Assembly (NCBI RefSeq): GCF_019391655.1
Contig: NZ_JAHXPQ010000001.1
Span: 124,001-188,000, forward strand
From: Mucilaginibacter rivuli
GTDB taxonomy: Bacteria > Bacteroidota > Bacteroidia > Sphingobacteriales > Sphingobacteriaceae
Direction: 5' to 3'
DNA length: 64,000 nt
Part shown: in pieces, positions 42,356 through 50,228 of the stretch
Numbering within the stretch: the first letter of the stretch is position 1
Layout of the letters: each line of letters begins with the position of its first letter
Notes under the pieces: model-generated
Seen by the model: the letters and a program-made list of their open reading frames with translations, nothing else
Told to the model about the DNA's origin: nothing
The model's database searches: none
Position numbers and translations under genes: made by a program

Positions 42356-43882
42356 ATGCCTATGCCTGTAAATATCCGCAGTTTCATTACCAAACATCTC
42401 GATTCACTCATTGCCGCTATAGCAGGTTTTTTTGTAGTCAATATATTTACGCGATATGCCGGAGTGGGTATTTCGCCCGACAGCATTATGTACCTTAGTA
42501 CCGCCCGTAATTTAAACGCGCACCACGGGCTCATCTTTTTTAGTGGTAAACCCATCGTAGCTTTCCCGGTGTTCTTCCCCATATTTTTGGCAATTGTACA
42601 GTTCATCACTCATACCGATGTATTGGCTTTAGCCTCCACGCTAACAGGCCTTATGTTCGCTTCGGTTATTTTCCTTTCGGGAGTGGTTATGGAGGGCTTT
42701 ACTTATCCATCAAAACTATACAAATGGTTTATCCTCATCGCTTTGGTGCTTAGCCCATCGCTGCTCGAAATATACAGCATGTTATGGTCCGAAACGCTGT
42801 TTATGGTGCTCATGTTGCTGTTTTTCATAGCATACAAAAACTATCTCGATACACATAGTATAAAAGCTTTGTTATGGGTTAGTGCCATAGCTGCCATTGC
42901 CTGTATAACACGTTATGCCGCTATAACTTTAGTACTTACAGGCGGCCTGCTTTTATTATGCGATAAGCAACTCAACATCCGCAAAAAAATAAGTCATATA
43001 TTTTTGTTTGGAGGTATCAGCGTATCCTTGCTCATTGTAAATATCATACGCAATTCGTTAGTAACACATACGGGTACGGGGCCGCGTTACAAATCCGTAA
43101 CATCGCTCAGCCAAAACATGCACTATACAGGCACCGTATTTTGCGATTGGTTTACCCTTACCGAAAAGCAGTATGGCTGGGCCATTATTATTACGGCATT
43201 GCTGGTGCTGGCTTTCAGCGGGATATTTTTATACAACACCCTTGTACGCAAGGCCCGTTTTACCACTTACGAAAATATTATCATCACCTATTTTATTGCT
43301 TGTAGTTTGTTTATGATACTATGGGCAACCGTAAATAAGTTTGAAACGCTGAACAACCGCTTGCTATCTGCTTTGTTCATCCCATTTTTGCTGGGATGTA
43401 CGTATTGGCTGCCCATGGTTTTAAAATATAGCCGGTCAAGATTCCGCCTCATCGCCATTACCTTAGCCACTTGTGTGGGATTAATATTTATTTATAACGA
43501 ATACAATATTGATTACCAGCGCTACTATGACCAAGGGGACTATGGTGTTCCCGGCTTTACTGATGATAGCTGGAATAAATCGCCATTGGTGGCAACCCTC
43601 AAAAAGCCAAATCTGTTTAAGGCAGGATACCCAATTTATAATAACCTGTGCGAGGGCTTCTATTTTTTCACTGGTAAAGGGTCGGAGTATATCCCCAATA
43701 TTGATTCGGCAAAACAGATCAAAAAGTTTTATGCGCAAAAGCATTTCTATATAGTTTATTTTGATCAGTTACCGGATAAGGCTTTGTTTACCTTGAAACA
43801 GGTACAGCAGCAACGCCCCCTAAAAACAATATTCCAATGCCCCGATGGCGGCATTTATGAGTATAATGAAAAGAAGAAATAA
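42356..43882 (+). CDS. Polytopic membrane protein, GT39-like
   Basis: The 508-residue protein has about ten hydrophobic helices. The first periplasmic loop reads GVGISPDSIMYLSTARNLNAHHGL, similar to the acidic catalytic loop of PMT/ArnT-type transferases, and the C-terminal third is a soluble periplasmic-looking domain. A sugar-transferring role is plausible but the motif match is looser than for the protein at 11462. An in-frame ATG two codons later is an equally possible start. Confidence 0.65.
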   Translation: MPMPVNIRSFITKHLDSLIAAIAGFFVVNIFTRYAGVGISPDSIMYLSTARNLNAHHGLIFFSGKPIVAFPVFFPIFLAIVQFITHTDVLALASTLTGLMFASVIFLSGVVMEGFTYPSKLYKWFILIALVLSPSLLEIYSMLWSETLFMVLMLLFFIAYKNYLDTHSIKALLWVSAIAAIACITRYAAITLVLTGGLLLLCDKQLNIRKKISHIFLFGGISVSLLIVNIIRNSLVTHTGTGPRYKSVTSLSQNMHYTGTVFCDWFTLTEKQYGWAIIITALLVLAFSGIFLYNTLVRKARFTTYENIIITYFIACSLFMILWATVNKFETLNNRLLSALFIPFLLGCTYWLPMVLKYSRSRFRLIAITLATCVGLIFIYNEYNIDYQRYYDQGDYGVPGFTDDSWNKSPLVATLKKPNLFKAGYPIYNNLCEGFYFFTGKGSEYIPNIDSAKQIKKFYAQKHFYIVYFDQLPDKALFTLKQVQQQRPLKTIFQCPDGGIYEYNEKKK

Positions 43883-43883
43883 C

Positions 43884-43891
43884 TATTTTTG
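43884..43891 (+). promoter_or_regulatory. -7 box before PepSY-like gene 1
   Basis: TATTTTTG, perfect consensus, 21 nt before the ATG at 43913. It overlaps a possible upstream TTG start codon and so excludes that longer reading. Confidence 0.55.
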
Positions 43892-43912
43892 CTACAACCA
43901 ATTAAACCAATA

Positions 43913-44344
43913 ATGAAAAAGTATTTATTGATAGCTTTGTTATTTGCATGCTTTTGCCCGGCTTATTTATTCGCTCAAAAACTGAGCCCTGCCAGCGTTC
44001 CTCTTTCTGTAAGGTCGGAATTAATGCGACGCTACCCCGATGCCGGTAAAGCGACCTGGGAAAAACGGGGTGCAAACTACCAGGCCAACTGGGGTAATAA
44101 AACCAACAAAGAAAATTCAGCGATATTTACGCCCTCCAGCGCTTTTGTACGCCTCAGTAATCCTACCGACCCTAAGTTTTTACCTGTTGCGGTTATAAGC
44201 TACGTGCAAATGCATTACCATAGCCCTATTATTAAAGCCGGCAAAAGTATTGATGTTACAGGCAAGCAGTTTTATGATATACAGGTAAAAGGCGGACAAT
44301 GCCTTTTGTTTACAAGCGAAGGCAGGTTCGTGAAAATAGAATAG
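43913..44344 (+). CDS. PepSY-like secreted protein (first of pair)
   Basis: From the ATG at 43913 the product has 143 residues with a signal peptide ending YLFAQ. The mature part has the PepSY-like (DUF2874) pattern: VPLSVRSELMRRYPDAGKATWEK, YQANW, a beta-meander and a final GRFVKIE. These small periplasmic proteins are widespread in Bacteroidota and of unproven function, possibly inhibitors or ligand binders. Paralogous to the next gene at the same length. Confidence 0.78.
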   Translation: MKKYLLIALLFACFCPAYLFAQKLSPASVPLSVRSELMRRYPDAGKATWEKRGANYQANWGNKTNKENSAIFTPSSAFVRLSNPTDPKFLPVAVISYVQMHYHSPIIKAGKSIDVTGKQFYDIQVKGGQCLLFTSEGRFVKIE

Positions 44345-44440
44345 TCAAACACGCTGTCTACATTTTTACTACAGAATAGTTACAGTTTTTCATCAGAATG
44401 GATACTTAAAATTGGTAAAAATCAATTTAAAAATACCATC

Positions 44441-44872
44441 ATGAAAAAGAGTTTATTAATAACAGGTTTGCTGGCATTAAGCACCAGCGGTTACCTGTTC
44501 GCACAGGATGTAAAAGCATCAGCAGTGCCTGCTGCCGTTAAGGCCGAGTTTGCTAAGCGTTACCCTGCGGTTACAAAAGTTGGCTGGGAAAAGGAAAAAG
44601 GCAACTACGAAGCCAACTGGGGTGGTAAATCGGGCGAAGACAATGCCGCTATGTTTACACCTGCCGGTGTTTTTGTAGAGTATGTACATATCATCCCGAT
44701 AAGCGAGCTACCGAAAACTGTAGTGCCTTATGTTAAAGAGCATTATAAAACCGCAGTAAAAGAAGCCGGTAAAGGAACAGATGCCGAAGGTAAGCCATTT
44801 TACGAAGCCGAGATAAAAGGCGCCAAAGATGTTGTTTTTGATATTAATGGTAAGTTTATCAAAATAGACTAA
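44441..44872 (+). CDS. PepSY-like secreted protein (second of pair)
   Basis: A 143-residue protein with a signal peptide ending YLFAQ and the same architecture as its neighbour (VPAAVKAEFAKRYPAVTKVGWEKEKGNYEANWGGKSGEDNAAMFTP in outline, ending GKFIKID). The two probably arose by tandem duplication; this copy is richer in lysine and glutamate. Followed by a clear terminator. Confidence 0.8.
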   Translation: MKKSLLITGLLALSTSGYLFAQDVKASAVPAAVKAEFAKRYPAVTKVGWEKEKGNYEANWGGKSGEDNAAMFTPAGVFVEYVHIIPISELPKTVVPYVKEHYKTAVKEAGKGTDAEGKPFYEAEIKGAKDVVFDINGKFIKID

Positions 44873-44879
44873 AACCAAA

Positions 44880-44914
44880 AGCCGGAAGATGCATTAAACA
44901 TCTCCCGGCTTTAT
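44880..44914 (+). terminator. Intrinsic terminator after the PepSY-like pair
   Basis: AGCCGG-A-AGATG / CATCT-C-CCGGCT stem with a 7-nt loop, then TTTAT. Confidence 0.75.
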
Positions 44915-44933
44915 CCCACCTCACATTTATTTC

Positions 44934-47099
44934 TTATTTATATATATACGTTGTTGAACGGTAACCTGTGCCTGTATTGCTGTACCAATCAGTATAACTG
45001 CTACCGCTTGATGTTGCCCAATCACTAAAGTGTAAATATGCTTTGGTAATATCCGAACCTTCGGAAGGGTAACTGAAAGTTGATACCGGTACATCTAAAG
45101 CGTATGGTAAACCTGTTTTAGTTACATAATACCTGCTTGATGCTACACTTGAGTTATCATCTTGTGTGCCCAGTAAGGTTTTATCAGCAAGGTCTGTTGG
45201 CGTTTGTCCCATCAGGTGAACCTCGCGATTGCGCCCGAAGTTATAGATGAACGGATTATACGAGCTTAAACCGAAGGCTGATAATGTAGGGCCGTTAGTG
45301 ATATTGAATAATACTGTATATGTTTTAGTTGCAGTTGTTGTTGCACCTGCTACCGTATTCCAGTTAGCCATTTCGTTGCGCGAATCGCTGAACAGTATAA
45401 CAACTGCTTTAGTTTGGCCGCTCTCTAAAGTACCGCCGGTTAAACCACTAACGCTTGCATATGTTGTAGGGAACTGTACGCCAAAACCGTTTGATACTGT
45501 ACCGCCTGTTGCCATTAAGCTGTAGGCAGCGCTTACTTGTACAACCACGTTGCTTGCATTGGTTACAATTTTATATTTATAACCTATTACAAGGTCATTC
45601 ATATCATAATCACCTTTTGCGGGCCATTGATCTTCAAAAGCTACCACGCCGCCACTTGCTGCCGATGGATAGTAGTTATCATAAGCTTTTGTTTTATCAG
45701 TTGGGTAAGCGTCAAGGTTATCGGCAACACCATCACCATCAGTATCTGTTACTGTAGGCGTACCATTACCATCGCTGTTACAGCCCGATGTTGCAATGTA
45801 AACAGAGCAGCCTTGTGCCGCACCACCAGAAAAACTGCCATAATTTGTAAATGATCCACCGGAGCAGTATTGGATAGCATTTTGTACCGTACCGCTGCTG
45901 TTAATAGTAGTGTTACCTGATATTTTAACAAGGGATGTACTACCCGAGCCAATAATAGCACCGTTAAGCATCATCGTAACAGCCGATATCATAGCGCCAT
46001 TGTACATGTACAGGTAATTGTTACTGTTAATTGTTGCTGTGCCTGCCGCTTTTATCAGGTTGTAGTTTTTAACTGTACCGTTATCATTAAAGTTGCCTCG
46101 TGCATTCAGCGAACAGTTATTAGTAAAGTTACTGTTTGAGTTAGCAGTAAAGTCGCCGGTTGTTGTTATCGAACCACTGTTTGTTGTTGCATTGCTGGTA
46201 TTAACATTCATAGCCCCGCTAACGGTCATGGTGCCATTGTTGGTAAAGTTTGAGTTGCTGTTCATGTTAAAATCGCCACTGTTGGTAAACGTACCTTCGT
46301 TATCAAAAATACCATTATCGCTAAACGAACCTGAATAAGTAAGCGTACCAAAGTTTTGCAACGTAGCAGAAGTAGAGTTGATGTTACCAGACATTGTAGC
46401 CGAACCACTGCTGGTAATAATTAAACTTGATGAGTTATTTAAGTTAGCATTTTGCAAAGTAACATTGCTGCCGCAAACCCTTACGGTACCTCCATTAATA
46501 TTGCTGAAACTTACAGTAATGTTGCTGCCTGTAATACAAATCAAATCGCCGGTGTTTACATTTAAGTTATTGGTAGACGATGTAATGGTTACGGTACAAC
46601 CGCTATTACAATCGGGGCTGGTAACGGTACCGCCTAATATTTTAGCAGATGAAGACGAACCTACAGAAGCTACAGCCGGATCAATAGCGCCAATAGTAAT
46701 TGATACAGGCGCTGTACCCACTGTTACTTTTTGTGTGATGCTCGAACCATCAGGTGATGTTTTAACAACATATACCTGTTTAATTTGATTTGATAAATAC
46801 AGATTGCTTGTATAAGCGGTGGTAGTAGTTGCCGAACCACGCGATACTAAGCTGCCGCCATTGCTTGGGTCGCCATCGTAAACTGATATTACATGTACGG
46901 CGTTGGTGCCAAAACGAGAGTCGGTCATGTTTACGGTAAAGCTTACCGCTCTGGAGCTTTCCCAGGTAAAACCGGCAGGTACCTTAATATCATTAATGGT
47001 AGTGTTTACTGCTATTTCGCCATTATCAGCTACTTTTTTACATGATGTTATTGCAAACGTGCTCATCAATGCTGCAACAATTAGTACTTTTATTTTCAT
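44934..47099 (-). CDS. LruC-domain lipoprotein with asparagine/threonine-rich beta-helix region
   Basis: A 721-residue protein. A lipoprotein signal ends TSCKK. Residues about 30-130 form a beta-sandwich-like region. Residues about 160-430 are a low-complexity N/S/T/G-rich repeat with the periodic pattern xFxNxGxFNxNSNSNFTNNG, predicted as a beta-helix. After a calcium-binding-like DTDGDGVADNLDAYP loop, the C-terminal 250 residues match the LruC domain (EDQWPAKGDYDMNDLVIGYKY and NREVHLMG). LruC proteins are surface proteins named from Leptospira, of unclear role. Expression as a surface adhesin or matrix protein is an inference. Confidence 0.85.
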   Translation of the reverse strand: MKIKVLIVAALMSTFAITSCKKVADNGEIAVNTTINDIKVPAGFTWESSRAVSFTVNMTDSRFGTNAVHVISVYDGDPSNGGSLVSRGSATTTTAYTSNLYLSNQIKQVYVVKTSPDGSSITQKVTVGTAPVSITIGAIDPAVASVGSSSSAKILGGTVTSPDCNSGCTVTITSSTNNLNVNTGDLICITGSNITVSFSNINGGTVRVCGSNVTLQNANLNNSSSLIITSSGSATMSGNINSTSATLQNFGTLTYSGSFSDNGIFDNEGTFTNSGDFNMNSNSNFTNNGTMTVSGAMNVNTSNATTNSGSITTTGDFTANSNSNFTNNCSLNARGNFNDNGTVKNYNLIKAAGTATINSNNYLYMYNGAMISAVTMMLNGAIIGSGSTSLVKISGNTTINSSGTVQNAIQYCSGGSFTNYGSFSGGAAQGCSVYIATSGCNSDGNGTPTVTDTDGDGVADNLDAYPTDKTKAYDNYYPSAASGGVVAFEDQWPAKGDYDMNDLVIGYKYKIVTNASNVVVQVSAAYSLMATGGTVSNGFGVQFPTTYASVSGLTGGTLESGQTKAVVILFSDSRNEMANWNTVAGATTTATKTYTVLFNITNGPTLSAFGLSSYNPFIYNFGRNREVHLMGQTPTDLADKTLLGTQDDNSSVASSRYYVTKTGLPYALDVPVSTFSYPSEGSDITKAYLHFSDWATSSGSSYTDWYSNTGTGYRSTTYIYK

Positions 47100-47232
47100 A
47101 GGATGAAAAATATTTTAGTTGTTTTTAATTTCAACACAGGGGAAAGGGAACATAATTTACGTAACTTCTTTAAAAAAAGTTTTTTTAATAGCGGCAAAAA
47201 TTTGTTAAGTTGCTAAGTAACATTCAATAACT

Positions 47233-48738
47233 ATGCCTTTAATAAAAAAGTTGCCCGCCCCACTTACTATATTGCTCATTGTTATTATTATTTCGGCGCT
47301 TACCACCTGGTTGTTGCCACCGGGGGAGTATAATAAGCTGAGTTATTCCGATAACGTATTTTCGCTCAATACCCCTAAAGGTACGCTAAGTTTACGTGCA
47401 ACCCAGCATACGCTCGATAGCCTGAACGTACGCATACCGCTCATCAAATTTAAGAGCGGCGATATCCGCAAGCCGGTGGCTGTTCCGGGTACATATCATC
47501 AATTGCACCCTAATAAGCAAGGTGCTGTAAAGGTAATGCAGGCACCCATAAAAGGGTTGACTGATACAGCCGATATTATCTTCTTTATCCTCATTATTGG
47601 TGGTTTTATGATGGTTTTTCAGGAAACCGGAGCTATGGAGCAAGGTATAAAATACCTCTCCTATAAAATGAAAGGGCGCGAAGCCTGGCTCATCATCAGC
47701 CTTACTTTTTTCTTTTCCTTCTGCGGCTCAAGCTATGGAATGGCTGAAGAAGCGTTGGTATTTTACCCGGTTTTAGTACCGCTTTATCTTGCCGCCGGAT
47801 ATGATCTTCTGGTGCCCGTGGCTGTAATTTTCGCGGGTACGCAACTGGGCACACTGTCTTCTTTTTCCGACCCGTTTTCGGTAATTATTGCGTCGAACGC
47901 CGCTGGAATTAACTGGACCGATGGATTACTTGAGCGCATGGTAATTTTTTTTATAACCACGATTGTTACCATCGCATATATTGTGCGTTATGCCAATATG
48001 TGTAAAAAAGACCCCACAAAATCTTTGGTCTATCGTTTCGACCGTGGAAATTCCTCACCATACTCTGCCATTGTGCATAATGATGTTAATTCCCAAACCA
48101 CACTAAGTTCACGTAACATTGGGCTGCTATGTTTGTTCTTTGTTACGTTGTTTGGCATGATAGCAGGCGTAATATGGCTTGGCTGGTGGATGACCGAGAT
48201 GTCGGCTATCTTTCTCGCTGCCGCCATACTCGTCGCCTTCCTGGTCAGGATGAATGAAAAGGTATTCCTCGAGCGCTTCATCCGTGGTGCGCAAGATCTC
48301 ATCAGCGTAGCCTTCATCATCGGCGTTGCCCGCGGTATTACTATCATACTCAATGATGGCCACATCAGCGATAGCATCCTTTTTTACTCCGCGCAAATGG
48401 TTGGCGGTATGCCGCCCATGCTATTCATCATCGTATTGTTTCTATTGTATGGGGTATTCACGCTGTTTATCTCCTCTTCATCGGGTATGGCGGTGCTGAC
48501 CATGCCCATCTTCGGCTCGTTAGCGGCGGTAGTTGGTGTGCCCGGCCGCGAAATTGTTAACTGCTACCTTTTCGGGATGGGGGTTATGGGTTTTATTACT
48601 CCAAATGGGCTCATCCTCCCATCGTTGGCCTTAGTGAACGTAAGCCTCAAAACGTGGATTCGTTTCATCGGCCCGCTGTTGCTCATATTAACTGCAATTT
48701 GTGCTGCGTTCCTGGTGATAGGTGTGCTGATGAAGTAG
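47233..48738 (+). CDS. YfcC-family membrane transporter
   Basis: The 501-residue polytopic protein fits the YfcC / C4-dicarboxylate anaerobic carrier group: LPPGEYNKL after the first helix, GAMEQGIKYLSYKMKGREAW, CGSSYGMAEEALVFYPVLVPL, GTLSSFSDPFSVIIASNAAGI and a C-terminal repeat SSSSGMAVLTMPIFG, GVMGFITPNG. Possible substrates include dicarboxylates or basic amino acids; none is indicated by the neighbours. Confidence 0.87.
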   Translation: MPLIKKLPAPLTILLIVIIISALTTWLLPPGEYNKLSYSDNVFSLNTPKGTLSLRATQHTLDSLNVRIPLIKFKSGDIRKPVAVPGTYHQLHPNKQGAVKVMQAPIKGLTDTADIIFFILIIGGFMMVFQETGAMEQGIKYLSYKMKGREAWLIISLTFFFSFCGSSYGMAEEALVFYPVLVPLYLAAGYDLLVPVAVIFAGTQLGTLSSFSDPFSVIIASNAAGINWTDGLLERMVIFFITTIVTIAYIVRYANMCKKDPTKSLVYRFDRGNSSPYSAIVHNDVNSQTTLSSRNIGLLCLFFVTLFGMIAGVIWLGWWMTEMSAIFLAAAILVAFLVRMNEKVFLERFIRGAQDLISVAFIIGVARGITIILNDGHISDSILFYSAQMVGGMPPMLFIIVLFLLYGVFTLFISSSSGMAVLTMPIFGSLAAVVGVPGREIVNCYLFGMGVMGFITPNGLILPSLALVNVSLKTWIRFIGPLLLILTAICAAFLVIGVLMK

Positions 48739-48753
48739 AAATGGTATTAGCCT

Positions 48754-48778
48754 GCGGTCGGTGTTATCACCGCACCGC
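48754..48778. repeat. Second copy of the bulged hairpin element
   Basis: GCGGTCGGTG TTAT CACCG-C-ACCGC: 10 base pairs with one bulge, the same design as 4582-4606. It sits between convergent genes and may act in 3'-end formation, though no T-run follows. Confidence 0.7.
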
Positions 48779-48787
48779 CTCAAACCC

Positions 48788-49846
48788 CTATTTCTTCACA
48801 AAGCTCACCTGGTATAAATGCGGCCATTTTTTACCGGTAACAAAAATGCGTTTGGTGGCTTTATCATAAGCAATACCATTCAGCACGTTATTGCTTTCAT
48901 CAAAATCCAATGGGCGGTCTGCTTGCGGGTAAATGCCTTTCATATCTATCTTTTGCTCAACCGCGCCTGTTTTAGGGTTTATTACTAAAATATTATCTGT
49001 TGTGTATACGTTGGCGTAAAGCTTGCCATTAATCATTTCCATTTCATTAATAGCATTAACAGGTCCCTTGTCGTCATACACATCAATAAAGCCGGTTGGT
49101 TTAAAAGTATCCTTGCTCAAAAACCAAATGCGGTTACTGCTGTCGTTCTGATATAGTTTGGTGCCATCATAACACATACCCCAGCCTTCGGGCCCCCAGT
49201 TATAATTAAGGCTGTCTATCACTTTAAAAGTCTTCTTATCGTATATAAAGGCTACCTTTTCTTTGTAGGTCAGTTGTAAAATCTTATTGCCAACAACAGA
49301 GATACCTTCACCAAAAAACCTGGCCGGCATGTTGGTACTTTGTACTACTTTGCCCGTATTCAGATCAACACGGCGCAAGCCCGAACGACCATAATCGCCC
49401 TTGCTTTCGTACAGGTAACCGTCCAGGTATTCCAGCCCCTCGGTATAGCAAGCCGTATCATGCGGAAAAACCTTCTCCACTTTATAAGTATACTCAACCG
49501 GTGGCTTTGCTGCCTTGATCACCACATTGGTAGAAACCTCCTGTGCTTTACCGCCCGAATATACACGCGCAGTAATCAGTTTTGAGCCGCAGGTCATCGA
49601 GTCGGTCTTCAATTTTTGGGTCAGGGTATCCTTGCGGGATGTAAACCTTACCGAATCTACCAAATACACTACCGAATCGGCTTTTATATCTGCCGGGTAT
49701 TGCACGCTAACCGCTATTTCATCGCCCAGCTTATAACTATCGCCGGCGTCGGGTTTTATGCCTAATGAAGCTGGTTGGTCCTTATCACGGCAACCGGTAA
49801 TTATTAAAGCGGTACATACTGCAAATAGCGCTATTCTTAATTTCAT
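48788..49846 (-). CDS. Glutaminyl-peptide cyclotransferase (beta-propeller type), lipoprotein
   Basis: The 352-residue protein has a lipobox ITGC. After a short N-terminal immunoglobulin-like region (residues about 30-120) comes the bacterial QC propeller: FPHDTACYTEGLEYLDGYLYES, GRSGLRRVDLNTGKV, FGEGISVVGNKI, GPEGWGMCYDGTKLYQNDSS, INEMEMINGKLYANVYTTDNI, LNGIAYDKATKRIFVTGKKWPHLYQV. It converts N-terminal glutamine of exported proteins to pyroglutamate, a frequent event in Bacteroidota with signal-peptidase cleavage before Q. Confidence 0.92.
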   Translation of the reverse strand: MKLRIALFAVCTALIITGCRDKDQPASLGIKPDAGDSYKLGDEIAVSVQYPADIKADSVVYLVDSVRFTSRKDTLTQKLKTDSMTCGSKLITARVYSGGKAQEVSTNVVIKAAKPPVEYTYKVEKVFPHDTACYTEGLEYLDGYLYESKGDYGRSGLRRVDLNTGKVVQSTNMPARFFGEGISVVGNKILQLTYKEKVAFIYDKKTFKVIDSLNYNWGPEGWGMCYDGTKLYQNDSSNRIWFLSKDTFKPTGFIDVYDDKGPVNAINEMEMINGKLYANVYTTDNILVINPKTGAVEQKIDMKGIYPQADRPLDFDESNNVLNGIAYDKATKRIFVTGKKWPHLYQVSFVKK

Positions 49847-49856
49847 TATCTTTTAT

Positions 49857-50228
49857 TCAAATTGACGAGGACGGCCAAAAGGCATCCTCAATATGTTTTA
49901 AACTATGTTGTTGTTGCCCTTTAAACAATATCGATATAATGTCGAACCTCGCGTCGCCCTGGTGGTTTACCAGGTAAATATATTCATCTGCCGCGTTGGC
50001 CAGCAATTTTTGTTTCCGATTGTCCACAAAATCTTCCGGCTCGCCAAAACCATTGCCGCTACGGGTTTTCACTTCAACAAATATAATGGTCTTATCTTTA
50101 TATGCTATCAGGTCAACTTCGGCTTTGCCATATGTCCAGTTCTCGTCCAGTATCTCATAACCCAAAGCAAGCAAATGTGTTTTAGCTAATTGCTCGCCGT
50201 GGCGGCCAAGGTCGTTATGGGTAGCCAT
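49857..50228 (-). CDS. YraN family protein (UPF0102), endonuclease-like fold
   Basis: The 123-residue protein has the YraN pattern LGRHGEQLAKTHLLALGYEILDENW, then AEVDLIAYKDKTIIFVEVKTRSG, with the D...ExK arrangement of restriction-endonuclease-like folds. Its biological role is unknown. The ATG overlaps the stop codon of dnaG by one base (TAATG), implying coupling. Confidence 0.92.
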   Translation of the reverse strand: MATHNDLGRHGEQLAKTHLLALGYEILDENWTYGKAEVDLIAYKDKTIIFVEVKTRSGNGFGEPEDFVDNRKQKLLANAADEYIYLVNHQGDARFDIISILFKGQQQHSLKHIEDAFWPSSSI

